Shown here: positions 42,138 to 51,060 of the stretch, one piece after another
How positions within the stretch are numbered: position 1 is the first letter of the stretch
Layout: every line of letters starts with the position of its first letter
From: Actinomycetota bacterium
GTDB taxonomy: Bacteria; Actinomycetota; Actinomycetes; Actinomycetales; Microbacteriaceae
Reading direction: 5' to 3'
Assembly (NCBI GenBank): GCA_018268515.1
Contig: JAFDWK010000015.1
Location: forward strand, 1 to 53,194
DNA: 53,194 nt
The notes under the pieces: generated by a model
What the model saw: only the letters and a program-made list of their open reading frames with translations
The model's database searches: none
What the model was told of the DNA's origin: nothing
Position numbers and translations under genes: made by a program

Positions 42138-43162
42138 CGCGGCAGGCCCACCGGCACCGGGATCCGCCCCACGATGCCCTCCAGCGCCGCCTCGACCGGC
42201 CGGGCGCCGGCGCGGTGCAGCCCGCGGGCGGGGATGAGCCGGTGCGCGAACACCTCCGGCAGGAGGCTCGTGAGATCGTCCGGCACGACGTAGTCGCGCC
42301 CGTCGAGCGCGGCCTGCACCTTCGCCGCGCGCACGAGCTGCAGCGTGGCCCGGGGGCTCGCCCCGAGGTGCAGGTTCGGATCCGTGCGGGTGGCCTGCGA
42401 CAGCGCCACGGCGTACTCCTCGAGCGCCGGGGCGACGTGCACGGCCCGCGCCCACGCGATCAGGGCGCGCACGTCAGCCGCGGCGAGCACCGGGCGGATC
42501 GCGTCGAGCGGGTTGACGGTGTCGCGCTGGCGCAGCATCAGGGTCTCGGCGGCGGCGTCCGGGTAGCCCATCGAGATGCGCATCATGAACCGGTCGCGCT
42601 GTGCCTCGGGGAGCGCATAGGTGCCCTCCATCTCGAGCGGGTTCTGGGTGGCGACGACGAGGAACGGATCCGGCAGCGGCCGGGAGCGCCCGTCCACGGT
42701 GACCTGATGCTCCTCCATGGCCTCCAGCAGGGCCGACTGCGTCTTCGGCGAGGAGCGGTTGATCTCGTCGGCGATCACGATGTGCGCGAACACCGCACCG
42801 GGCTTGAACTCGAACTCCTGAGCGACCGGGTTGTAGACGCTCACGCCGGTCACGTCCCCGGGGAGCAGGTCGGGGGTGAACTGGATCCGGCGCACCGTCG
42901 CGTCGATGCTGGCGGCCAGCGCCCGCGCGAGCATGGTCTTGCCGACGCCCGGCACGTCCTCCACGAGCAGGTGTCCCTCGGCGAGCAGGCAGATCAGGGC
43001 GCTGCGGACGGCGTCGTCCTTGCCGTCGATCACCTCGGTGATGGAGTGCAGGATCGCGGCGGTCCGGTCGGCGAACGCGGCGGCGTCGATCCCGGCGCGG
43101 TCATCCGCGCCCGTGCTCCGGGTGGTGCTGATGGTGACGTCGGCGGTGTTCGTGGCGTGCAT
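42134..43162 (-). CDS. MoxR family AAA+ ATPase
   Basis: A 342-residue AAA+ ATPase. Walker A is VPGVGKTML (residues 70-78), Walker B is IVIADEINRSSPKTQSALLE with sensor regions after it (TQNPLEMEGTYALPEAQRDR). MoxR proteins act as chaperones or switches for neighbouring DUF58/von Willebrand-type and transglutaminase proteins. ATG at 43162 with GAGAGGGA 5 nt upstream; first gene of the three-gene minus-strand operon. Confidence 0.95.
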   Translation of the reverse strand: MHATNTADVTISTTRSTGADDRAGIDAAAFADRTAAILHSITEVIDGKDDAVRSALICLLAEGHLLVEDVPGVGKTMLARALAASIDATVRRIQFTPDLLPGDVTGVSVYNPVAQEFEFKPGAVFAHIVIADEINRSSPKTQSALLEAMEEHQVTVDGRSRPLPDPFLVVATQNPLEMEGTYALPEAQRDRFMMRISMGYPDAAAETLMLRQRDTVNPLDAIRPVLAAADVRALIAWARAVHVAPALEEYAVALSQATRTDPNLHLGASPRATLQLVRAAKVQAALDGRDYVVPDDLTSLLPEVFAHRLIPARGLHRAGARPVEAALEGIVGRIPVPVGLPR

Positions 43163-43390
43163 GCGTCCCTCTCGCCGGGCGCCGCGGTGCGCCCGCGTCT
43201 TGATCGTAACCCGGGCGGGCGCGCCGGGCTCGGCGCTGCGCGCCCCCGTTCGCGCCGTTCACTTGGCACCTCGGGTCGGAATTCGCCGTGAGAAGCGGCG
43301 ACAGGTGCCAGATGAGCGCCCGGTGCGACGAAGGGCGCGCTCTGGAGGGGGATCCGGTCGGACCCGCCCGCGACCTCGGGTAGACTTGTC

Positions 43391-43486
43391 GACGGCTCTC
43401 CGCGTGGCGGCACCCAGGCCAACTCCCCCAGGGCGGAAACGCAGCAAGGGTAACCAGGCTCTGTCGGGTGCGCGGAGGGTCTTTTC
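43391..43486 (+). ncRNA. ffs: SRP RNA (4.5S-type, small bacterial SRP RNA)
   Basis: The ends GGCTCTCCGCG (43394-) and CGCGGAGGGTC (43471-43481) pair as the closing stem. The apical region has the asymmetric loop and GGAA tetraloop sequence GGGCGGAAACGCAGCAAGG recognised by Ffh. TAGACT (43381-43386) gives a start near 43391-43393, and TCTTTTCTTTT (43480-43490) ends it. Its position before the HAD gene and upstream of dnaX-recR is usual in Microbacteriaceae. Confidence 0.95.
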
Positions 43487-43816
43487 TTTTGCCCGGAAGC
43501 CGGCCGTGGCCGGCTCGGGCATTGCGGCCGCGCGAGATGCAGGAGCGGCCGCGCGAGATGCAGGAGCGGCCGCGCGACATGCAGGACGAAACCCGCGGAT
43601 CCGCCCCAAAACAGCCGATTCGACGCTTCGGACGGCCAGCGGTCCTGCGGTGGGCGAGCACGCTCCTGCGTTTCGTCGCGTCGAGCGGGACGAGCGGCGC
43701 GGATCCGCCCCGTCCACGTCTATCCAGGCGCACCGCCGTCCGACTAGCCTTGACCAGGTGGCACCCAGACGTGCCGGTCCGAAAGTTCCCGCTCTCAGCC
43801 ACCCGGAGGCTCCGCC
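43486..43816. other. Gap between SRP RNA and HAD gene with 21-bp triplicate
   Basis: 331 bases without a gene. It has a GC-rich palindrome GCCGGCCGTGGCCGGC near 43499-43514, then three 21-bp direct repeats (43524-43586). The rest is unstructured as far as I can see. Confidence 0.75.
43524..43586 (+). repeat. Three 21-bp direct repeats with NotI-like cores
   Basis: Units GCGGCCGCGCGAGATGCAGG plus A begin at 43524, 43545 and 43566; the third has one change (GACATG). Each contains GCGGCCGC. Confidence 0.9.
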
Positions 43817-44554
43817 GTGCCCGACACCTCTGCAGCGCTTCCCGACCTCCACCGCGCGGCTGCGGTGCTGTTCGATCTCGACGGCGTGCTGACCCCGACC
43901 GCCGAGGTGCACATGCGCGCGTGGAAGGCCGTGTTCGACGACGTGTTCCAGCTGTGGGGGATCGAGCCCGCCTACACGGACGAGGACTACTTCGCCCACG
44001 TCGACGGCAAGAAGCGCTACGACGGCGTCGCGACCCTGCTGCGCAGCCGCAACGTCGAGATCCCGTGGGGATCCGTCGACGACGACCCCGAGGCCGACAC
44101 CGTGTGCGGCATCGGCAACCGCAAGAACGTCGCGTTCTCCGAGGCGCTGCGCCGCGACGGCATCGCGCCGTATCCCGGATCCCTCGCGCTGATCGAGCAG
44201 TTGAGGACCGCCGGCGTGCCGATGGCCGTCGTGTCCAGCTCCAAGAACGCCGAGGAGGTGCTGGCCACGGCCGGTATCCGCGACTTCTTCGCGGTCGTGG
44301 TCGACGGCGTCGTCGCCGAGCGGGAGCACCTCGCCTCCAAGCCCGCGCCCGACGTGTTCCGCGTAGGCGCCGAACGCATCGGGGTCGACCCGGCGAGTGC
44401 CGTCGCCGTCGAGGACGCCACCAGCGGCGTCGCCTCGGCCGCCGCGGCCGGCTACGGCACCATCGTCGGCGTCGATCGCGGCGCCGGATCCGAGGCCCTC
44501 CTCGCGCATGGCGCGACCGTCGTCGTCGACGACCTCGCCCGTTTCCTGTCCTGA
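43817..44554 (+). CDS. Beta-phosphoglucomutase-like HAD hydrolase
   Basis: A 245-residue HAD enzyme. The catalytic aspartates are D20 and D22 in LFDLDGVLTPTAEVH; the cap begins with MRAWKAVFDD, and motif II/III are VSSSKNA and SKPAPDVF, with VEDATSGVASAAAAGYG as motif IV. Position beside a GH65 phosphorylase argues for beta-phosphoglucomutase, converting beta-glucose 1-phosphate to glucose 6-phosphate, over a simple phosphatase. GTG start with CGGAGG upstream. The GH65 gene follows by 94 nt. Confidence 0.88.
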   Translation: MPDTSAALPDLHRAAAVLFDLDGVLTPTAEVHMRAWKAVFDDVFQLWGIEPAYTDEDYFAHVDGKKRYDGVATLLRSRNVEIPWGSVDDDPEADTVCGIGNRKNVAFSEALRRDGIAPYPGSLALIEQLRTAGVPMAVVSSSKNAEEVLATAGIRDFFAVVVDGVVAEREHLASKPAPDVFRVGAERIGVDPASAVAVEDATSGVASAAAAGYGTIVGVDRGAGSEALLAHGATVVVDDLARFLS

Positions 44555-44648
44555 TGCGAGAATCCCTCGGAGCGAGGAACTCTCGCATCCTCCTGGTCTG
44601 TCATCTGGCAGCAGCCAACTGAACCGATCCCCTCACGGAGAGCACTGC

Positions 44649-47153
44649 ATGATCGATCGCGACCTCTTCCCCGTCGACCCCTGGCGTCTGGTCGAGACGT
44701 CCTATCCGCATGCGAACCCCGGCGTCTCCGAGACGCTCCTGGGTCTCGGCAACGGCTACCTCGGTCTGCGCGGCAACCACATCGAGGGCCGCAACGCGCT
44801 CGAGCACGGCACCTTCATCAACGGTCTGCACGAGACCTGGAAGATCCGCCATGCCGAGCAGGCCTTCGGCTTCGCCGAGGTGGGGCAGACCATCGTGAAC
44901 GCCCCCGACGCCAAGGTCATGCGGGTGTACGTCGACGACGAGCCGCTGAGCTTCGACGAGGCCGACGTGCGCGAGTACCGGCGCGAGCTCGACTTCCGCA
45001 CCGGGATCCTGGAGCGCGAGGTGCTCTGGGAGACGCCCTCGGGCAAGCGGGTGCGGATCCGCGACGAGCGCATCGTGTCGTTCGTGGAGCGTCACCTCGC
45101 CGTGCTGCGCCTCGAGGTCACGGTGGAGAACGCCGACGCCCCCGTGACGATCTCGTGCCAGCTGCTGAACCGGCAGGACGGCGAGGACGTGTACGGCGGG
45201 GTGCCCTCGATGGCGGTCGGATCCCCCGGGGAGCAGGCCGGGTTCGACCCGCGCAAGGCGGAGCAGATCGGCGAGCGGGTGCTGCAGCCGGCCGAGTACT
45301 GGCAGGACGGCGAGCGCTCGGCGCTCGCGTACCGCGTGGCGAACTCCGGCATGACTCTCGCCGTGGTGGCCGACCACCTGGTGGAGACCGAGAACGACTA
45401 CACCGCTCGGCAGCTCGTGGAACCCGACATCGCGAAGAACGTGTTCCGCGTGCAGGCCAAGGCGGGCGTGCCGACGCGGGTCACCAAGCTCGTCAGCTAT
45501 CACACCTCCCGCAGCGTCCCCGCGCGCGAGCTCATCGACCGCTGCCGGCGCACCCTGGATCGTGCCGGCGTCGAGGGCGTCGAGGTGCAGTTCGCCAAGC
45601 AGGCGGAGTGGCTGACCGGATTCTGGGAGCGCAGCGACGTGCGCATCGCCGGGCACGACGACCTGCAGCAGGCCACGCGCTGGTGCCTGTTCCAGATCGC
45701 CCAGGCCTCGGCCCGCGCCGACGGCGCCGGTGTCTCGGCGAAGGGGGTGTCCGGATCCGGATACGGCGGGCACTACTTCTGGGACACCGAGGTGTACGTG
45801 CTGCCGTTCCTCACCTACACCTCGCCGCAGTTCGCACGCAACGCGCTGCGCGCGCGAGTGCACATGCTGCCGGCCGCGCGCCGCCGCGCGGAGCAGTTGA
45901 ACGAGGGCGGGGCGCTGTTCCCCTGGCGCACGATCAACGGCGAGGAGGCCAGCGCCTACTACGCCGCGGGCACCGCGCAGTATCACATCAACGCCGACGT
46001 CAGCTATGCGCTCGGCAAGTACGTGCGCGCCACGGGCGACGACGACTTCCTCTACCGCCAGGGCGTGGACATCGCCGTGGAGACCGCGCGGATGTGGGCC
46101 ACTCTCGGATTCTGGCGCAGCGGGCACGGGATCGAGACGTTCCACATCCACGGCGTCACCGGGCCCGACGAGTACACCACCGTCGTCAACGACAACCTCT
46201 TCACGAACGTGATGGCGCGGTACAACCTGCGCTTCGCCGCGCGCGTGGTGCGCGAGATGGCGCATGACGCCCCGGAGGCGTACGACGCGGCCGTGGAGCG
46301 GCTCGGCGTCGAGCCCGGCGAGGTCGAGCGATGGGAGCGGGCCGCCGACGCGATGCACATCCCGTTCAGCCCGGCGCTGGGGATCCACCCGCAGGACTCC
46401 CTGTTCCTCGAGCGCGAGGTGTGGGATCTGCCCGCCACTCCGCCCGAGCAGCGCCCCCTGCTGCTGCACTTCCACCCGCTGGTGATCTACCGGTTCCAGG
46501 TGCTGAAGCAGGCGGATGTGGTGCTGGCGCTGTTCCTGCAGGGCAACCACTTCACCGAGGCCGAGAAGCTCGCCGACTTCGAGTACTACGACCCGCTCAC
46601 CACGGGGGACTCGACCCTGTCCGCGGTGGTGCAGTCGATTCTCGCCGCGGAGGTCGGCTACCAGGACCTCGCGCACGAGTACTTCGAGCACGCGATCTAC
46701 GTCGACCTGGGCGACCTGCACCGCAACGCCTCCGACGGCGTGCACGTGGCGTCCGCGGGCGGCGTGTGGACGGCGCTGGTGTGCGGCTTCGGCGGCATGC
46801 GCGACCACGACGGCGAGCTCAGCTTCGACCCGCGCCTGCCCACGGACTGGCCCGAGCTGTCGTATCCGCTGCAGTGGCGCGGATCCCCGCTGCAGATCAC
46901 CCTGACCGCGGATCAGCTGCTGGTCGAGGTCCGGTCGGGGGATCCGGTCGCGTTCTCGGTGCGCGGCGTCGGGTATGCGGCGTCCGTGGCGGCGCCGGCC
47001 GCCGTGCCGCTCGCGAATCAGGGCCCGGTCATCCCGGGGAGGCCGGAGTTCGGCTCGCAGGCGCGCCGGGAGGATGGCACCATCCTGTCGCCGACCGTGC
47101 CGACGACCTCGGCGATCCCGATCGTCGGCTATGTCGGCGAGTCGGGGGAGTAG
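44649..47153 (+). CDS. GH65 disaccharide phosphorylase (trehalose/maltose/kojibiose type)
   Basis: An 834-residue glycoside hydrolase family 65 enzyme that phosphorolyses an alpha-linked disaccharide to glucose and beta-glucose 1-phosphate. Family marks: GNGYLGLRGNHIEG near the N-terminus, HYFWDTEVYVLPFL, the general acid E508 in HGVTGPDEYT, KQADVVLALF and GVHVASAGGVWTALVCGFGGMRD. The (alpha/alpha)6 barrel and N-terminal beta-sandwich fit the length. Which disaccharide it uses cannot be read from sequence. ATG with GGAGAG upstream. The HAD mutase next door completes the path to glucose 6-phosphate. Confidence 0.93.
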   Translation: MIDRDLFPVDPWRLVETSYPHANPGVSETLLGLGNGYLGLRGNHIEGRNALEHGTFINGLHETWKIRHAEQAFGFAEVGQTIVNAPDAKVMRVYVDDEPLSFDEADVREYRRELDFRTGILEREVLWETPSGKRVRIRDERIVSFVERHLAVLRLEVTVENADAPVTISCQLLNRQDGEDVYGGVPSMAVGSPGEQAGFDPRKAEQIGERVLQPAEYWQDGERSALAYRVANSGMTLAVVADHLVETENDYTARQLVEPDIAKNVFRVQAKAGVPTRVTKLVSYHTSRSVPARELIDRCRRTLDRAGVEGVEVQFAKQAEWLTGFWERSDVRIAGHDDLQQATRWCLFQIAQASARADGAGVSAKGVSGSGYGGHYFWDTEVYVLPFLTYTSPQFARNALRARVHMLPAARRRAEQLNEGGALFPWRTINGEEASAYYAAGTAQYHINADVSYALGKYVRATGDDDFLYRQGVDIAVETARMWATLGFWRSGHGIETFHIHGVTGPDEYTTVVNDNLFTNVMARYNLRFAARVVREMAHDAPEAYDAAVERLGVEPGEVERWERAADAMHIPFSPALGIHPQDSLFLEREVWDLPATPPEQRPLLLHFHPLVIYRFQVLKQADVVLALFLQGNHFTEAEKLADFEYYDPLTTGDSTLSAVVQSILAAEVGYQDLAHEYFEHAIYVDLGDLHRNASDGVHVASAGGVWTALVCGFGGMRDHDGELSFDPRLPTDWPELSYPLQWRGSPLQITLTADQLLVEVRSGDPVAFSVRGVGYAASVAAPAAVPLANQGPVIPGRPEFGSQARREDGTILSPTVPTTSAIPIVGYVGESGE

Positions 47154-47176
47154 CCGGGAGCGCGGAGCTCGGCGCA

Positions 47177-47200
47177 CCGGTCCCTGAGCCTGTCGAAGGG
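47177..47200 (-). repeat. Short dispersed repeat, copy 3 (intergenic)
   Basis: On the minus strand this reads CCCTTCGACAGGCTCAGGGA then CCGG, the consensus form of the repeat at 11697 and 21425. It lies 24 nt after the GH65 stop codon. Confidence 0.8.
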
Positions 47201-47225
47201 CCCGGAGCGCCGGGCTCCGCCCACG

Positions 47226-47311
47226 GCGGGCCTGCTCCGGTGCCTGCGCTGCGGGCCTGCTCCGCGTGCCTGCGCTGAGGGCCTGCTCCCCGGGCCTACT
47301 CCGCGTGCCTG
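47226..47311. repeat. 25-26 bp tandem repeat at the end of the DUF1918 gene
   Basis: Two near-identical units GCGGGCCTGCTCC...TGCCTGCGCT (47226-47250 and 47251-47276) and a diverged third running into the last codons of the minus-strand DUF1918 gene. Confidence 0.8.
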
Positions 47312-47472
47312 ACCTCGCAGTCGCTGCCCGGCGCGAGCACCGCCTCGTGCCCGTCGTCGTAACGCACGACGAGGAGCTCGCCGCGCACCTCGAGAACCAC
47401 GCCGGTCCGCTCGGCCTCGCCCACGACCCGGCCGTGGATGCGGATCCGGTCGCCTGCTTCCACCTGCGTCAT
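47296..47472 (-). CDS. DUF1918 small protein
   Basis: A 58-residue protein, MTQVEAGDRIRIHGRVVGE... with VLEVRGELLVVRYDDGHE, the short SH3-like fold of DUF1918, common in actinobacteria as a single-copy small gene of unknown function. GAGGAGGT lies 7 nt before the ATG. The stop codon lies within a tandem repeat. Longer frames extending upstream on the same strand are antisense to dnaX and rejected. Confidence 0.88.
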   Translation of the reverse strand: MTQVEAGDRIRIHGRVVGEAERTGVVLEVRGELLVVRYDDGHEAVLAPGSDCEVRHAE

Positions 47473-47670
47473 CGTCCCACCTCCTCTCCCAGGGTACGTC
47501 GATTCCCGGCCCGGCAGCAGGGGTGTCCGGGGCGGGATGGATCCGCTCGCGCCGTCGTTTCCTGCGGTCGGATCCGTTCGCGCGGTCCTTCGCTGTTCGC
47601 ACGCGAACCGGACCGAGGACGCATCCACAGGCCCGATCCGAACGTCCGACGCACGCTCTAGGCTTGTCGG

Positions 47671-50442
47671 GTGAGCACAGCCCTGTACCGCCGCTACCGG
47701 CCCGAGACCTTCGGGGAGATGATCGGGCAGTCGCAGGTGACCGATCCGCTCATGACCGCGCTGCGCGGCGACCGGGTCGGCCACGCCTATCTGTTCTCCG
47801 GCCCCCGCGGCTGCGGCAAGACCACCTCGGCGCGCATCCTGGCGCGCTGCCTGAACTGCGCCGAGGGGCCCACCGACACCCCCTGCGGCGTGTGCCCGAG
47901 CTGCGTCGAGCTGTCGCGCAACGGCGGCGGATCCCTCGACGTGGTCGAGATCGACGCGGCCAGCCACAACGGCGTCGACGACGCCCGCGATCTGCGCGAG
48001 CGGGCCACGTTCGCCCCCAGCCGCGACCGGTTCAAGATCTTCATCCTCGACGAGGCGCACATGGTGACGCCGCAGGGCTTCAACGCGCTGCTGAAGCTCG
48101 TGGAGGAGCCGCCGCCGCACGTCAAGTTCATCTTCGCGACCACCGAGCCCGAGAAGGTGCTCGGTACGATCCGCTCGCGCACGCATCACTACCCGTTCCG
48201 CCTGGTGCCGCCCGCGGCGATGCTCGAGTACGTCGAGAAGCTGTGCGCCGAGGAGGGCGTGGCCGTCGCCCAGGGCGTGCTGCCGCTCGTGGTGCGCGCC
48301 GGTGGCGGATCCCCGCGCGACACGCTCTCGCTGCTCGACCAGCTCATCGCCGGATCCGAGCCCTCGAGCTCCTCGGGGGCGGTCGAGGTGGCCTATGAGC
48401 GCGCGGTCGCGCTGCTCGGTTACACGCACTCGGCACTGCTCGACGAGATCGTCGACGCGCTCGCCGCCGGCGACGCTGCCGCGGCCTTCCCCGCGATCGA
48501 TCGCGTGGTGCAGACCGGGCAGGATCCGCGCCGTTTCGTCGACGACCTGCTGGAGCGGCTGCGGGATCTGATCGTGATCGCCGCGGTCGGCGACGCCGCC
48601 TCCGCCGTCCTGCGCGGTGTGCCGGAGGACGAGCTCACCCGCATGCGCGGCCAGGCTGCGGCCTTCGGCGGGGCCCGTCTGTCCCGCGCCGCGGATCTGG
48701 TGAGTTCTGCGCTCGACGACATGACCGGGGCGACGTCGCCGCGGCTGCACCTCGAGCTGCTCGTCGCCCGGGTGCTGACCGCACTGGCCGGGGGAGCGGA
48801 GGCGGCTCCGGCCGCCGGTGCGGCTCCGGCCGCCGTGCCCGCCGCTGCTGCTGCGACGCCGGTCGCGCCCGCAGCTGCTGCCGCGACGCCGGTCGCGCCC
48901 GCCGCCTCGCCGTCTGCCGCATCCGCGACCCCGGTCGTCGAGCGCGCACGGGGCGAAGCCGCGGCCGAGTCGACACGGGGTGCCGTGGCGGAGTCGCCTG
49001 CACAGGCCCGGACCGCGACCGACGGAGCTGCGTCTCGAGCGGCCGCGCCGTCCGCGCGCGAGGACTCCGGCATGGGTCGTGCATCCGCGTCCGCCGCGCC
49101 GGATCCGACGCCTGCGGCGGATCCCGCGTCCGCGGCGGAGGTCGCGCCCGCGACCGGTCCCGTCGACATCGACCGGGTCAAGGCCGCGTGGCCGGCCGTG
49201 CTCACCCGCCTCGAGAAGCTCAGCCGCGGATCCTGGCTCGTGGTCACCGCCGTGCAGCCGCTCGCCTACGACGGCGACACCGAGGTGCTCACCCTCGGTT
49301 TCCCCGGCCCGAACGATGTCGCCCGGTTCAAGGGCACCACGCCCGGCAACGGCCCGTCCGATCACCTGCGCACCGCGATCGAGGGTGAGCTCGCCGTCAA
49401 GGTCAAGTACCTCCCGGCGCCGCTGCCGGCCGCCCCCGAGCGGAGCTTAGCCGAGAGCGGGAAGGCCCCGCGCCCCTCCGACTCGTCGCCGGCCGCTCAC
49501 GAGGAGTCCGGATCCGGGGCGCCGTCCGCGCCTGCCGGGCCCGGGTCCGCTCCGTCCGGCGCCGTACCTGCCGTGTCCGGCTCGCCCGCGGCCGCACCCG
49601 CTGCGCCAACCGGGCCTGCTGCTGGCGCGCCTGCCGGGTCCGCTGCTGGCGCGCCCGCCGGGCCCGGGTCCGGGTCCGGCCCGTCCGTGGCCGCACCCGC
49701 CGCGTCCGCTCCACCCGCGCCCCAGCGCTCCGCCCCGCAGTCCGCCGGTCCGGTCACCGAATGGGCGGTCGCCGCGATCCCGCAGGGGGATCCGGACACC
49801 GCAGAGCCGGCGGACGCCGTGTCCGTCCCCGCGACAGCAGCCGCACCGGTCTCGCCGCCCGCCTCGTCGGCACCGGCCCCCACCTCGACCGCACCGGCCC
49901 CCACCTCGACCGCACTGGCCGCCGCTGCGACGGCACCGGCCGCCGCAGCGTCAGCGGGGGAACCGCGTGTCGCGCAGTTCCCCGTCGACGAGGAGCCCGC
50001 CGACGTCGAGGCCATGCCCGCCTCCGGATGGTACGAGCCGGGGCACGACGGCGACGTCCTCGACGACGAGCCGCCGTTCCCCGATGACGCCGATGATCCC
50101 GGCCCCGACGCCGATCCAAGTCCCTACCGCGGGGCGCCCGAACCCGGTCCCTACCGCGGGGCGCCCGAACCCGCGATGGCCGGCGCGCCCGTGTCCGGCC
50201 GTGGGGGCGCGCCGGAGACCACCCCATCCGCGTCCGCGGAGCCGGCGTCCTCGCCGACGCCCTCGGCAGCCCGACCGGATCCGGTGCCGCGTGCCGCATC
50301 GCCTGCCCCCACGGTCACCGATCGCGCCCCGCGCTCGGGTGTCCCCGGGGTGCAGCGGTACGGCGAGGCGGTGGTGCGGCAGGTGCTCGGTGCGAAGTTC
50401 CTGCGTGAAGAGCCGTACGAGCCGCAGACCAGGTTCCAGTGA
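47671..50442 (+). CDS. dnaX: DNA polymerase III subunit gamma/tau
   Basis: A 923-residue clamp-loader subunit. The AAA+ core is canonical: Walker A GPRGCGKT (44-51), zinc-binding cysteines C63, C72, C75 and C78, and LDEAHMVTPQGFNALLKLVEEPP. After residue 370 it becomes very Ala/Pro/Gly-rich, including a 27-bp in-frame duplication (PYRGAPEPG twice, near 50128-50170), with a short tau-like domain about 490-590 (VKAAWPAVLTRLEKLSRGSW) and a conserved end YGEAVVRQVLGAKFL. No slippery heptamer is seen, so only full-length protein is expected. TAGGCT ends 6 nt before the GTG. Confidence 0.96.
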   Translation: MSTALYRRYRPETFGEMIGQSQVTDPLMTALRGDRVGHAYLFSGPRGCGKTTSARILARCLNCAEGPTDTPCGVCPSCVELSRNGGGSLDVVEIDAASHNGVDDARDLRERATFAPSRDRFKIFILDEAHMVTPQGFNALLKLVEEPPPHVKFIFATTEPEKVLGTIRSRTHHYPFRLVPPAAMLEYVEKLCAEEGVAVAQGVLPLVVRAGGGSPRDTLSLLDQLIAGSEPSSSSGAVEVAYERAVALLGYTHSALLDEIVDALAAGDAAAAFPAIDRVVQTGQDPRRFVDDLLERLRDLIVIAAVGDAASAVLRGVPEDELTRMRGQAAAFGGARLSRAADLVSSALDDMTGATSPRLHLELLVARVLTALAGGAEAAPAAGAAPAAVPAAAAATPVAPAAAAATPVAPAASPSAASATPVVERARGEAAAESTRGAVAESPAQARTATDGAASRAAAPSAREDSGMGRASASAAPDPTPAADPASAAEVAPATGPVDIDRVKAAWPAVLTRLEKLSRGSWLVVTAVQPLAYDGDTEVLTLGFPGPNDVARFKGTTPGNGPSDHLRTAIEGELAVKVKYLPAPLPAAPERSLAESGKAPRPSDSSPAAHEESGSGAPSAPAGPGSAPSGAVPAVSGSPAAAPAAPTGPAAGAPAGSAAGAPAGPGSGSGPSVAAPAASAPPAPQRSAPQSAGPVTEWAVAAIPQGDPDTAEPADAVSVPATAAAPVSPPASSAPAPTSTAPAPTSTALAAAATAPAAAASAGEPRVAQFPVDEEPADVEAMPASGWYEPGHDGDVLDDEPPFPDDADDPGPDADPSPYRGAPEPGPYRGAPEPAMAGAPVSGRGGAPETTPSASAEPASSPTPSAARPDPVPRAASPAPTVTDRAPRSGVPGVQRYGEAVVRQVLGAKFLREEPYEPQTRFQ

Positions 50443-50466
50443 TGACCCGAAGGACACCCACCCGCA

Positions 50467-51060
50467 ATGTATGACGGCATCGTCCAGGAGCTGATCGACG
50501 AGTTCGGCCGGCTGCCCGGCATCGGCCCGAAGTCCGCTCAGCGCATCGCGTTCCACATCCTGCAGACGCCCTCCTTCGACGTGAAGCGGCTCGCCGAGCT
50601 GCTCACCGAGGTGCGCGAGCGGGTGCGGTTCTGCGAGATCTGCGGCAATGTCGCGGAGCAGGAGCGCTGCGCCATCTGCCGTGACCCGCGTCGCAACGCC
50701 GCGCTGATCTGCGTGGTCGAGGACGCGAAGGACGTCGCGGCGATCGAGCGCACCCGCGAGTTCCGCGGGCTCTACCACGTGCTGGGCGGCGCGATCAGCC
50801 CCATCGCCGGCGTCGGACCCGACGATCTGCGCATCGCCCAGCTGATGACGCGCCTCGCCGACGGCACCGTGCAGGAGGTCATCCTCGCCACCAACCCGAA
50901 CCTCGAGGGCGAGGCGACCGCGAGCTATCTCAGCCGCCTGCTCACGAGCATGCAGATCACCGTGTCCCGGCTGGCCTCGGGCCTGCCTGTGGGGGGCGAC
51001 TTGGAGTACGCCGACGAGGTGACGCTCGGACGCGCCTTCGAAGGGCGGCGCGTTCTGTGA
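50467..51060 (+). CDS. recR: Recombination protein RecR
   Basis: A 197-residue recombination mediator working with RecO and RecF. The N-terminal helix-hairpin-helix is [15 protein letters not shown], the C4 zinc finger is [18 protein letters not shown], and the Toprim domain runs from [16 protein letters not shown] to [18 protein letters not shown]. It starts 24 nt after dnaX; the ybaB/ebfC gene often found between them is absent. Its stop overlaps the GTG of the EamA gene. Confidence 0.97.
   Translation: MYDGIVQELIDEFGRLPGIGPKSAQRIAFHILQTPSFDVKRLAELLTEVRERVRFCEICGNVAEQERCAICRDPRRNAALICVVEDAKDVAAIERTREFRGLYHVLGGAISPIAGVGPDDLRIAQLMTRLADGTVQEVILATNPNLEGEATASYLSRLLTSMQITVSRLASGLPVGGDLEYADEVTLGRAFEGRRVL

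Noticed and set aside
44601-47177. An 858-codon frame on the minus strand
   Set aside because: Antisense shadow of the GH65 phosphorylase; no motif and no ribosome-binding site.
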